Source: Plasmodium brasilianum
Lineage: Eukaryota > Apicomplexa > Aconoidasida > Haemosporida > Plasmodiidae
Direction of reading: 5' to 3'
Assembly: GCF_023973825.1 (NCBI RefSeq)
Contig: NC_090127.1
Span: 2,717,501-2,781,500, forward strand
Length of the DNA stretch: 64,000 nt
Shown: positions 43,201-53,550 of the stretch, one piece after another
Numbering within the stretch: the first letter of the stretch is position 1
Layout of the letters: the number at the start of each line of letters is the position of its first letter
Notes under the pieces: model-generated
Database searches by the model: none
Seen by the model: only the letters and a program-made list of their open reading frames with translations
Told to the model about the DNA's origin: nothing
Made by a program: the position numbers and the translations under genes

Positions 43201-46200
43201 GCCGCTCCCACTACTATTATTCAACCTCAGAAATGAACCTATGATGCTGTTATTTTTATTACTTGTACTTTTTTGCTTCACCCCTTTATGACTATTTGGA
43301 TCTGAAATATTTTTCATATCCACATAAGATGAATGGAAGCAGTTTTGGTTTCTTTTATTTGTGCTAAATATACTACACTCATCATCATCCATCCTGTTTT
43401 TTAAATCTTTTCTCCGCTTCTTTCTTGGGTTTGTTGTATCAAGAACGATATTATCATCAATTATCTTAACATTAATTTTTTTTTGTCTTTTTTTTAGTTG
43501 TCCTCTATTTTCTAATTTATTCAAATATTCGTTTAATAGCTTATTTAATTCGATTTTGTCTGAACTCATGCTCATTTCTTCTAATGTCAAACTGATAACA
43601 TTTTTTATATTGTTAAAATTTAAACAATAGTGAAATGTTTTTTTATATTTATTTATATTCCTCTTTAAATTTTCAATTGATTTACATATATCATCTAATT
43701 TTTGATCTTTTACGCATAAATAATTTAAAAATTTTTTTTTTTTACTTTTTTTATTCTTAAATACATTATCTAGTGTAAATAAAATATTTTCAATAAACTT
43801 CAAATTTAGGTGTAGCTTATCTACTATATTTTGAAAATATGAATTTTTGTAAATATGTATTAAATTATGAAAATTAAAATTATCAAACTCATGTACATTC
43901 CTTTTCAGTTCATAATTATATTTTAAATTTTCCACAATATTTAAAGGAGTAAAATAATTGTTCATATGTAAATTATCACTGTTATTATTATGTCCACTAT
44001 CTTGTAAAAAATAATTAAAATTATTGAAAACACATTGCTCTTTATTTTCTAATACGAAAAACGATTTTTTTTGATAAAAATATTTTGCATATTTCACATA
44101 AGAATAAGAATGTCCAAAAATGTATAATACACACCAAGTATATACATAAATTAATTTTGTAATTTCGTTGAGGAACAATTCAATTTGGTTAATTATCTTA
44201 TCAAGTATTTCCTTTTTAAATTTTATACTACTTTCACTAATTAAATGACATTTAATATAATTGTTATATGTAGTTATTATTTCCGTAATAAATTTTAAAA
44301 AGTAATAATCAAATTGAAAAATATTGTCAGAGTTGTATATACTTATAAAGTACGAAATAGTATCCACATTTTCTACATAATTCAAATCAATGGTTTTGTT
44401 TTTATTTATATTACTAAGATCAAACGAGTTTTTCAGTTTATTTATTTTACCTATGACTTCATAAAATTTTTTTCTTTTTTTTGCTTTCCGTAATATATCA
44501 TGGAAAAGGCTTTTATTCGAGTATTCCTTCTGATAAATGGTGTTATAATTCAAAGTGTTATATTTGTAAGATGACTTTAAATTTTTTCTTTTGCTCCTTT
44601 CATTGTTGCATCTGTTGACCTTTCTTCCTTCAACTTTGCTTTTTTCATTTGTTCCTCTTTTGTGTTTACTTCTTTCTGTTTTTATGTTACTTCTGCAGTT
44701 GTCTCCCTGGACTATTCCCCATTCGTATTCATTCACATCACTTTCTGGTTCATCAGTTTGGCTGCTTTCATATTTGCTCGATTCGTATCCACTATTATCC
44801 TGGCATTTACTGCCTTCATAATAACTCCGCCTTTTACCAGTTCCACTTGAACTATACTCACTTTCATACAAGCTTCTGTTCTCGTCATAACTACCATTTG
44901 AATTAAGAAAATAATCCTTGCTCTTTTCATACATTGTACACTCATTTTTTACCTTATGTTTGTTTGTCCCTGATAAATAAAAATTATTTTGATCTCCTTC
45001 ACTTTCGATGCTGTCTTTTCTATTTAAATCATCTTGACAAAAATTACTAACAACGTTTTTATACTTTATCAGATATTTAATAATGTTAAAATCGTACGTA
45101 TTTGTGTCATCAAAGTTGCTTAATCTTTTTTGTGTGCTCCTTTTTCTATCATGATAAGTATTATCATTAACAAGGTTATCTGCCTCAAATAATGTTTCAT
45201 TAAATGTATTCATATCGTTACCTGAAGTAGTATTTCCACATTTTTTATCTCTTCTTCGTTTACTATTCATGCTAATTTTGCTAAAATTAAAATCTTGATA
45301 TTTGTTAAATTCATAATTTTTCTCATTATTATATGTGGTACAACTATCAAAGTTCAGTAACTTGTAGAAATTTAAATATTTATTATTTTTCTGGGCCATA
45401 ATATTTCTGTTAAAATATAATCCAGATGATACGAATATATGAAAAATCTTTGTAATAATAGTTACACAATGATTTAAATACTTAACTAGAGCATGCGCAT
45501 TTTTATAAGTTAAAAAAAAATTTTTATCTTTACTCTTCATTTCAATATAATATAGCACGTTCTTATGAAAAGTAAATATTAAATAAGGGTTGTTAAAAAA
45601 ATAAAATAAAGAATTAATTATTTTATCTGAGTAAATTTTATCATTATATTTTCCTTCATATATCACTTCTATAAAGGAGCATCTATTTACTTTGTTGCTA
45701 GTTTTATTCGAAATAAAGAAATCGTTCAACTCTTTATTTAAGTAGTCCTCCTGGTTCTTCTTTCTTGTCAAAAAGGTGCCCTTAAGACAGTTCCCCTTCT
45801 GATCCGCATTCAAGCTACTACAGTTATTGTTATTACTGCTGCCACAGTTAAGGTTATTATTATTACTATTATTGTTACTACTATTGTTACTAGTATTATT
45901 ATTATTATTATTGTTACTACTATTGTTACTAGTATTATTATTATTATTATTGTTACTACTATTGTTACTAGTATTATTATTATTATTATTATTACTATTA
46001 TTGTTATTACTATTATTAGTATTATTACTATTATTATTATTACTATTATTAGTATTATTACTATTATTACTATTATTATTATTATTATTACTATTATTAT
46101 TATTACTATTATTATTATTACTATTATTACTATTATTATTATTACTATTATTAACTTTCTTATTAGCGCCTTCACAATTGTTGTTATTGTTATTACTTCT

Positions 46201-47906
46201 GCTACTATTATTATTGCTGTTATTATTACTGCTGCTACCAATTTCCGTCCTCTCTTCCCCTGTTTCGTTCCTTCCATCTTGAACCTTGTCATCCCCTTCG
46301 TTGTCAAGTATTACGAATTCACTGCTTTCTTTATTAGTAAACGTGTCGTTAAAATCACTAGCGGAATTTTTGGTAGTCATGTTGTTTGGGCATGTGCTAT
46401 TTCTTGCAGTTTTGCACTGATCCTTACAGTAATTACTGCTATTATGGTCGTCCTTAGTACCACTAACATTGTTCCTATAACTATTTGTGTTATCTGTTTT
46501 CACATCCTGATGCAAATTTTCCTGTGAAATATGGCTATCTACCCTGTAATTGCCTTGAAAATTCTTAACAGCAGTAAAAATAAATGTATTCATTGATATG
46601 TCAAATATGTTTCTAATTAAATACTCATTAATATATGTGTACTGAAAAAAATTGCAAAAAATTTTTATTACTTCATTGTACATCAATTTATGTAACTTTA
46701 ACTTTTTTAAAAAAAAGAAATAATTTATAACTTTATTTTTTCTTTCTTCAAATCCTTTAAATAGAAAGGAATATGAATTTTCATTTGTTTTATAACTTAA
46801 ATCAAAATATATATTTTTTAAAAAATATAATAAGCATAATAAATTTAAAAAATACTGAAAAGTTTCATAAAAAGTTTCTTCATGAACTAGTGAATCTTTT
46901 TTTTCTGCTTGTATTATTTCCACACTTGACATATACAACTTGAATATATCAAAGTCCAGTACACATAGTTCTAATTTCTGTATGTTAATATCGTCAAATA
47001 AATTGGTACACAAAAACGAATAATGATTTTTAAAATTACGAAACGTTCCTTTAGGATTTTCCTCGTTGCTCCAATTCCGATTTTCCCTCCTCATACTAAT
47101 ATTATTGCTGATACTATGTCGGTTACTATTACAATTTCCATTTTTATTACTATTATCCATATAGTTGTCTTCGTTAAATATATTATCGTTCATATTGTAA
47201 TCATCACCTCCATTTTCTTTTTGCACATCTATTATGTTAACCTCATTATTACTCTCTTCTTTAAAAAGGTTTTTTATCTTTTCAATTAAGTCATTTTTAT
47301 TCCTTTTATTATATATTACAAAGAATTTTCTAAAAAAAATAAAAAATAATAAAAAAATAAAATGCTACAAATGATAAAAATAAATGTCTGTTCATATATT
47401 ACAAGGTCAAAATGCATATATGCGACAATGAGTTTTTTTCTTTTTTTTTATGAAAAAAGAAAAGGGAAGCAAAAATTGTTCTTTTATTTCTTTCTTTTCT
47501 TGCTTTTCATTTTTCATTCCTTTTTAACGTCTCCTACTTCATTTGTTGTGCCAGTTCACTAAAAATCCTCTGAGCAATGTCCCCTTCATTTCCCTCTACA
47601 GACTTGTAAAACTGATGGAAATAGGACAACATCTCTTCATCTGAAAAGGTATAGGTGAAATACAAACAAATTAATATATACATATACATATGTATACATA
47701 CATATAATGCTATTGCGTACAGCGTACCAATTCGTACGTACGCATGACTATTTTGTGCATGTATAATATTATCATATTATTACAAATGTACAAATTCACA
47801 AAAAAAATATAACTCATGTTTTTTCTTAAATCGTTCACATTTCTGTCGTACCTCCATATTCTTTTAATTCTCTTTCTAAAATGTATAAAATTTTTCTTTT
47901 CTCCAT
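40291..47906 (-). CDS. Very large Asn-rich protein of unknown function (3 exons: 47852-47906, 47538-47640, 40291-47329)
   Basis: I do not recognise the family. Exon 3 is open to 47364, contains no ATG in frame before 47193, and at 47226 has GTG, so the simple ORF lacks a proper start. A phase-consistent model solves this: exon 1 starts at ATG 47906 (MEKRKILYILERELKEYG), intron 47641-47851 (GTACGA...TTTTCAG), exon 2 (DEEMLSYFHQFYKSVEG...), intron 47330-47537 (GTAGGA...TTTTTTAG), then exon 3. Total 7,197 bases, 2,398 residues. Without the second intron, exon 2 would end at TAG 47534. Parts: helical N-terminal region; Asn-rich tract at about 429-552; alternating helical and low-complexity regions; basic cluster NPRKKRRKDLKNR near 1350; Ser/Arg stretch near 1560; a long helical region at about 1640-2110 rich in Leu/Ile/Tyr, possibly alpha-solenoid; an acidic Asn/Ser tail and a short helical C terminus. 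The basic clusters suggest the nucleus. Function is open. Confidence 0.75.
45870..45986 (-). repeat. 39-bp repeat, 3 copies, within an Asn homorepeat
   Basis: The motif ttgttactagtattattatt recurs with exact 39-base spacing (actagt at 45889, 45928 and 45967). It encodes TSNNSSNNNNNNN on the minus strand. It lies in a longer Asn-codon tract, about 45830-46200, that includes NNS and NNT variants. Confidence 0.9.
47330..47537 (-). other. Proposed second intron of the giant Asn-rich gene
   Basis: 208 bases, donor AA|GTAGGA at 47537, acceptor TTTTTTTTAG ending at 47330, phase 2. The join changes AAG-TAG to AAA and opens the frame into KFFVIYNKRNKND.... The other intron (47641-47851) is almost the same length, 211 bases. 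Confidence 0.65.
47641..47851 (-). other. Proposed first intron of the giant Asn-rich gene
   Basis: 211 bases, donor GGAG|GTACGA at 47851, acceptor CCTTTTCAG ending at 47641, phase 1. An in-frame TAA lies upstream of the exon 1 ATG, fixing the start at 47906. Confidence 0.75.
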
Positions 47907-49619
47907 TTTTCTAAATATCTTTTCTTAATAACTCTTTTTTTATTTTCTTTATTTAAATAACAAAAAAAAAAAAAAATAAAATAAAATAAAATATTTCATA
48001 AAATATTCTTAAAATATATCATAATATATTCTTAAAACAATTAAAAAGGATTTTTAAAAAAACTACGTAATAAGCTTGTTCATAATTAATATAAAATTTA
48101 TTCATACATACGTACATTATGGGAAAAAAAAAAAAAAAATTTTTCACAAATAATATTTCCGATAATATATATATATATATTTGTACGTATAATTATATAA
48201 ATAGTTATATGCACCAATAATAACAAGCAAGCATACACAAAAAAACTTGCTATATCCTTTTCTTCGCATTTTTCATGAATAACATCTAAATTAAAAAAAA
48301 AAAAAAAAAGGAAGGGAAAAATTGAGTATTATTATATTGAGTATAATTATATTGAGTATAATTATATATATAAATAAATGAGCAATTACATATAAGTATA
48401 CACATAATTATAAAAAGTCGAATGTGAAGAGGCACGAATAATCAATGAATGACAATTCACTGATCTTATCCATTAAAACCAAAGGGAATACAAAAAATTA
48501 CGAGTACGTATATATTTTTATATGTGCATGTATAATTACATATGAATGGAAAATCTTTTTTTTAATGTTCAAATATGTTCCTTAAGGGACTACATCAAAT
48601 AAGTGTTTTCTTCTTAACAGAAAATGAAATATTTTTCTAGTTAAATCTAGTAGTGGCCTCTTATACTGTTTATAAGTAATGAGCACTTGAAAATGTTTAT
48701 CATGATAATGTATAAAGAATTAAATCTTAAAAATGATACATATACATTTACATACGTGCGTACACACGTTCTTACATGCGTCAACTTTGGTAGTGATTAA
48801 AAGAAAAATTCAAAAAAAGAATATTTCGTATGAAAAAGTAAACTCCAGTACTCCTGAGGATCTCTTATGTCTTGCACAGAAAAAAGAAAGGCCTCTTTTG
48901 AGTTATATATATATATATGTGTACATATACGTCCACTTATACGTACATATATCGTAAGCATTCGCACTAATGACTAAACAATTGCCATACAATTACCAAA
49001 CAATTACCGTTTTACAATTTCCAAAATTTGACGCAAATTTTGCCTTTAATTAAAAATAGGCCCCTGTTATTATTATTCATATTACATATGTATATATATG
49101 TCTGCACATATGTATGTATGTATGTCTTTATGTATGTCTCTGTGTATGTCTCTGTGTATGTCTCTATGTATGCCTATATGTATGCCTATATGTATGCCTA
49201 TATGTATGCCTATATGTATGCCTGTATGTATACCTATATGTATGCCTATATGTATGCCTGTATGTGTGCCCATATCGAGGTCTGTATATATGTATCCATA
49301 TGTACGAAGAAAAAAGGTGATGAATGAGGCAAAATAGAAATATATAAAAAATAAAAAAAACGACACACGAAAAAATAAAACGCAAATTATTTTTTATTCG
49401 CAAAAAAGGACATACTTTTGTCAAAATGTGGGAAAACAAAAAACGAAAAAAAAAAAAAAAATTAGCAGATAATTAAACATATAAATTAGCAGGTAAATAA
49501 AAAGATAAATTTGCACATAAATAAATGCACAACTAAATATAACTGAACAAAATGAAATAAAATGTAAATGGTATACAACAATAATTCATTAGTTTAGCAC
49601 AGATACCCATGTGATGGAC
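47907..49619. promoter_or_regulatory. 1.7-kb intergenic region upstream of the giant Asn-rich gene
   Basis: It holds the promoter of the minus-strand gene ending at 40291 and the 3' flank of the RbfA-like gene. Poly(A/T) runs at 47959-47975, 48124-48139 and 48292-48309. Two short coding-like islands on the plus strand (48445-48507 and about 48783-48905) are discussed in findings. A 12-bp minisatellite fills 49110-49273. Confidence 0.65.
49110..49273. repeat. 12-bp minisatellite, about 13-14 copies
   Basis: Units are variants of tgtatgtctctg and tgtatgcctata, with the change from one to the other about one third of the way along. Because the period is a multiple of three and contains no stop in several frames, it creates five overlapping spurious ORFs on both strands (Met-Tyr-Val-Cys-Leu or Ile-Gly-Ile-His repeats). 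Confidence 0.95.
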
Positions 49620-51383
49620 CTAAAACCCAGCGAGATCTTTATTATAGAAATGCATTAGCTTTGTACATTGCTCCCCCCTACTTGTACTATGAGTAGGGTA
49701 ATTATATTTTGCATATAATTTGTAGTATTGTAAATTTTTAATATTTTTTTCTTGTTGATCTTTTAACGGTATAAACTTCAAAGGAGGTGTATAACCTAAT
49801 TGAAGTTTTCTAGCTAATAATTTTCTTAAAATAAAAGCTACTTTTTCTAATTTGTCTTGTATACTTTTATGTGTGACATTTTTATTTAATAATGAATAAA
49901 CAATTTTACATATAGATCTATTTGATTTCATTTCAAGGTGATGAATAGAAATAGACAAACCGTTTAATAAATATGATCTAAAATAAGAGTTATTGCAATT
50001 TAATAACTGCTCTAAATGTGTATGTAAAAGTTTTTCTGTTCTTACTTTTCTTCTATTTACATGATATTTTATAGGGTCTAATATATGTCTAGCTACATTA
50101 GGTACTTTTTCTTTAATTATTTTAGAATTTTCTAATTTTTCCTTTCTTATTTTCATTCTTATTCTTGAAACTATTTCATCATATTGATTTTGTTCACATA
50201 TCCTTTCTATTTTATGAGCGAAATTTCCTTCATTTTCATAATGCGGTTTGATGTCTTCTTTTACGAGAAATTCGTTTTGTTCTTCTTCTGCCTCTTTTAT
50301 TTTTTCATCATTTTTACTTAATTTTAGTGATTTTATAATACTCTTTGCTTCCTTAACAGGGTTAAGGATATTACTCATTTTAAACCATCTTATTTTTCTA
50401 TCTATATCACACTTTTTAAGATATAAATTATTCATATAATCATATTCCTCATGTGTTAAATCTTGGTACGTACTCTTTCCCTTTAAGCTTTCATAATCAA
50501 AAATGGATTTATCTATACTTTTATTAGCATCAGCAAAGTTATAATCCTTCAAGTTTTCTAAATGTTTCGTGTTTTGCTCATTATCCAATTTGTTACTCTC
50601 TTGACTTACTGAGTTGTCGCTATTCCCCCTATTTGAGTCTTCCCGTTTGTTATGCATAAAACGGTCAAAACTATTTTTTGTCAGCCTATTGCTACTTTCT
50701 GTTTTTTCCGAATACTCATTATTTTGGCTATTATGCGTATTGTTCACACTGTCCTTACTATACACATTATACACACTATTTACACTTTTCACACTGTACA
50801 CATTTCTTCTCATCCTTTCCGCTTTCTTGCTGATAAAAGAATTTTTTGATGATTTTCCAATGTCCCCATTTATTACCCCCTCATGTGATATCCCCTTGTT
50901 TTGTTTTTCAACCAATTCGTCTGAACTGTTACTATATTTTATTTTTTGTTCTTCCACTTTTTTCAAAAGATGGCTGTCAGCGATGTGAGAACTATTTTTC
51001 TCCTTGTCTATAAACATATTTAAGGATGGGTTAAAAAGTTTCTTTATCTCTTCTAATTTATCTTTCTCTATATTTTTTATACCCTCTTCTTTTAAAAAAT
51101 ATTTTTCTGTTCTTTCATTTATTATACTGTTATCTGGAATACTACTTATTCCAACGATGTCTGATATCCCCTCATCGAGTTTATCATTTTCAATTGTTTG
51201 AACAAAATTTTCATTTCGTTCATTTAAATATTCTTTTTTTAAGTTATTAATGCACCAATATAAATGTTTATTTTCCAAATCATCATACCTTTCTTTTCGT
51301 TTCCTTCCCCTAAATGTGCCGAAAAATAGATTTACTCTTCTTGTAAAGCCTGTCACAAATTTTTGACTATTCACTAAGTTCAT
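49620..51383 (-). CDS. Ribosome-binding factor A (RbfA)-like protein with long N-terminal extension
   Basis: RbfA matures the small ribosomal subunit of bacteria and organelles by binding pre-rRNA of the 30S head/neck region. Seen: a C-terminal domain of about 120 residues (about 440-560) with the RbfA pattern: RRKVRTEKLLHTHLEQLL helix, the strand SISIHHLEM, strand ICKIVYSLLN, the long helix IQDKLEKVAFILRKLLARKL, and the strand LGYTPPLKFIPLKD. This corresponds to the family ending FIRxxLxxxLxLRxxPxLxF. Upstream lie about 430 residues, mostly charged low-complexity, with a repeated VKSVNSVYNVYSKDSVNN segment near 195-215. The first 30 residues (MNLVNSQKFVTGFTRRVNLF) are basic with no acidic residue, consistent with a mitochondrial presequence; no clear signal peptide for apicoplast entry. 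587 residues versus about 130 in E. coli. Single exon, start ATG at 51383. The fold-level match is good, but sequence identity is modest. Confidence 0.65.
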   Translation of the reverse strand: MNLVNSQKFVTGFTRRVNLFFGTFRGRKRKERYDDLENKHLYWCINNLKKEYLNERNENFVQTIENDKLDEGISDIVGISSIPDNSIINERTEKYFLKEEGIKNIEKDKLEEIKKLFNPSLNMFIDKEKNSSHIADSHLLKKVEEQKIKYSNSSDELVEKQNKGISHEGVINGDIGKSSKNSFISKKAERMRRNVYSVKSVNSVYNVYSKDSVNNTHNSQNNEYSEKTESSNRLTKNSFDRFMHNKREDSNRGNSDNSVSQESNKLDNEQNTKHLENLKDYNFADANKSIDKSIFDYESLKGKSTYQDLTHEEYDYMNNLYLKKCDIDRKIRWFKMSNILNPVKEAKSIIKSLKLSKNDEKIKEAEEEQNEFLVKEDIKPHYENEGNFAHKIERICEQNQYDEIVSRIRMKIRKEKLENSKIIKEKVPNVARHILDPIKYHVNRRKVRTEKLLHTHLEQLLNCNNSYFRSYLLNGLSISIHHLEMKSNRSICKIVYSLLNKNVTHKSIQDKLEKVAFILRKLLARKLQLGYTPPLKFIPLKDQQEKNIKNLQYYKLYAKYNYPTHSTSRGEQCTKLMHFYNKDLAGF

Positions 51384-52189
51384 TCTTTTGTGCTAAAAAC
51401 TGTTTTCCTTACGAACATAATGTATGTGCGCGTTTGTAAATGTATGTTAGTACTTACTAAGATTAACATTACGCATATGTATATATTGCGTATAACTACA
51501 AATGTATAACTATTTATGTATATATGTACATACGTCCATGTGCTCTCCTAATTTGTTTTTAGCAAAAACTTCGAAATTCCCGCATTCCATTTTAACGATA
51601 CGATGAATTTTAAAGTGTTGCTATTTACATACCCATATATTTCATAATTAAATAATAATTTCAAGGTATGTAATCCTTTTCTTCACCTTTTTTCTGCACA
51701 TTTCATTCTTAAATGCATGCTTATGTCATCATAGTATCTTACTCAACAGATTCAAATAAATGTATTTTTCCTCGAATTATTGCATACATGCGCACACATA
51801 TATATATATATATATATAATATACATAGGAATAAACAAATTGGTATACAAAATAGCAAAAATATTGACGTATTGATAATTTATGAAAGATAAATTTTAAA
51901 AATTTTCTTAAAACTTTTGAAACAAAAATTTGAATAAGTTAAGGTGTTATAGGAAAAATATTTTAACGATTGCATCCTGCATGCTTAGGAGTTTATAATA
52001 TCTTAAGTATAAAAAAAAAAAAAAAAAAAAAAAGTCAAGTAAAACTCAAAATTTAATTGATCACTTCATAGCATAGTAAAACCAACACCGTAATTTTTCT
52101 TCAAATTAACCAATGTTTCATACAATTGCATAATTCACTGGAAATTTATAAGCTACCATCTGAATACTGATATAAAGGAAAAGGCGACA

Positions 52190-52426
52190 ATGCATTTTTT
52201 GCTTATAATTATTACACTTAAGGGAAATATATACATATATATCTATATATGTACGTATACATACATACATGCATTCAACAGCAAAAAGATCAAGGTACAC
52301 ACATTAAACCTTTCATTCTTTAATAAAAGATACCCCTCTCCCAATTCTACCTTAACTGAAGAACAAGTTGCATGTACATATAAGCACAGCCTCAGAACAG
52401 ATATTTATAGAATTTTTTTCGAATAA
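52190..52426 (+). CDS. Possible small ORF, 78 residues
   Basis: Opens with a hydrophobic MHFLLIIITL, passes through a TA-rich stretch coding for Ile/Tyr, then enters a protein-like segment KKIKVHTLNLSFFNKRYPSP followed by NSTLTEEQVACTYKHSLRTD and IYRIFFE before TAA. The last 48 codons are near 36% G+C, well above the flanks. A splice acceptor-like sequence, cattcaacag, sits exactly where the protein-like part begins (52282), so this may be the last exon of a spliced gene whose first exon I cannot find. Not recognised. It could be chance. Confidence 0.3.
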   Translation: MHFLLIIITLKGNIYIYIYICTYTYIHAFNSKKIKVHTLNLSFFNKRYPSPNSTLTEEQVACTYKHSLRTDIYRIFFE

Positions 52427-52604
52427 ATTTATGAGTAGTATTATTACGAAAATGTTATCAATGAAAAATAAATAAAAAGTAAAAAAAAAATAAAAAAGAT
52501 AAATTGCTTTATTACGAGTGCATAATTTTTCGTTGTTCTCAAATTTATGTGTTGTTATTAAAAGCATATATGCTTCTTACTCAGAATATCTTATTTTACA
52601 GCAC

Positions 52605-52741
52605 AAAATGGAAACATAATAATAATAGAATTATAACAGCATAAAAACAAAATAATAATAGAATAATAACAGCATAAAAACAGAATAATAATAGAATAAT
52701 AATAGCATAAAAACAGAATAATAACAAAATAACAACAGAGT
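52605..52741. repeat. 33-bp tandem repeat, about 3.5 copies
   Basis: The marker agcataaaaac recurs at 52638, 52671 and 52704, exactly 33 bases apart, separated by aataataatagaataataa-type sequence. The final copy is degenerate. Confidence 0.9.
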
Positions 52742-53399
52742 AAACAACTTAGAAAATGCTTCAGCTATTGAACTCTTTTACGTAAAAAGGTGTACTAGTT
52801 ATCGATTATTTTACTTCCCTTCAGAAGTTCGTATCAAGCGAGAAAAATAAAATAATACCATCTAAAGAGAGACGTAAGAAGTGAAGTAAAATTCTGTTCA
52901 CATATTTTTTGGTTCAGTTACAAATGGTACCACAAAAATGTTGTAAAAGGAAAAAAAAAATATAAATAAAGTAAAATAATCTTAATATCATTATAACATC
53001 ATAACACGTTCAACCGTTTTTTTTTTTTTTTTTTTTTTCAAATGGGTTATTATGATGACACTGGGTCATAAAAATTGATTCAAATGAAGGTTAGGAATAA
53101 ACAAGCAAAATTAAAATAATGGAAAACCAAAATATACGATGAATTAAATATAGGAAAACTAAAATATGGGAAAGCCAAAATATTGGCATATTAATATAAA
53201 CACTATATAAAATATTGGAAGATCCAAATAAACAATTATGGCATAAAAAATGCAGGAATTCAAATAAACTACTAAAAACTACTATATTAATACACTAGGT
53301 ATTTAAATGTACAAAAAAAGTTGAGGTTAAGTATAAACAATGTATAAATAAATAAATATATATATACTTCTATGGGGTTATATACTTATATCTTTACAA

Positions 53400-53420
53400 G
53401 CGTACGCGCTAGCGTTAACG
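53400..53420. other. Three overlapping 8-bp palindromes
   Basis: gcgtacgc (53400-53407), cgctagcg (53407-53414) and cgttaacg (53413-53420) overlap end to end. The segment is about 60% G+C within DNA of about 20% G+C, about 130 bases beyond the stop codon of the CCHC-RRM gene. Confidence 0.85.
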
Positions 53421-53550
53421 TTTCGAATGGACGAAAAAAACATATACAAATGAACTAATTGGAGGTGCTTGCTTCTACTACGTAATATATAATATTTATA
53501 TAAAAAAAAAAAAATAGAAACATAAGGTTTTACAATATTTTATATTTAAA

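Larger units (their letters stand above)
51384..53550. other. 2.2-kb intergenic region, RbfA-like 5' / CCHC-RRM 3'
   Basis: It holds the RbfA-like promoter and the 3' flank of the next gene. It contains (TA)n at 51797-51820, a 24-base poly(A) at 52011-52033, a coding-like patch at 52282-52426 (listed), a 33-bp repeat (52605-52741), a T-tract at 53019-53038, and overlapping G+C palindromes (53400-53420). Confidence 0.65.

Noticed and set aside
45810..46307. Leu-only and Ile/Val-only ORFs opposite and beside the Asn tract
   Set aside because: Other-frame shadows of the Asn codon repeat in the giant minus-strand gene.
49028..49439. Five overlapping ORFs on both strands encoding Met-Tyr-Val-Cys or Ile-Gly-Ile-His repeats
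   Set aside because: All are translations of a 12-bp minisatellite whose period is a multiple of three; no unique protein sequence.
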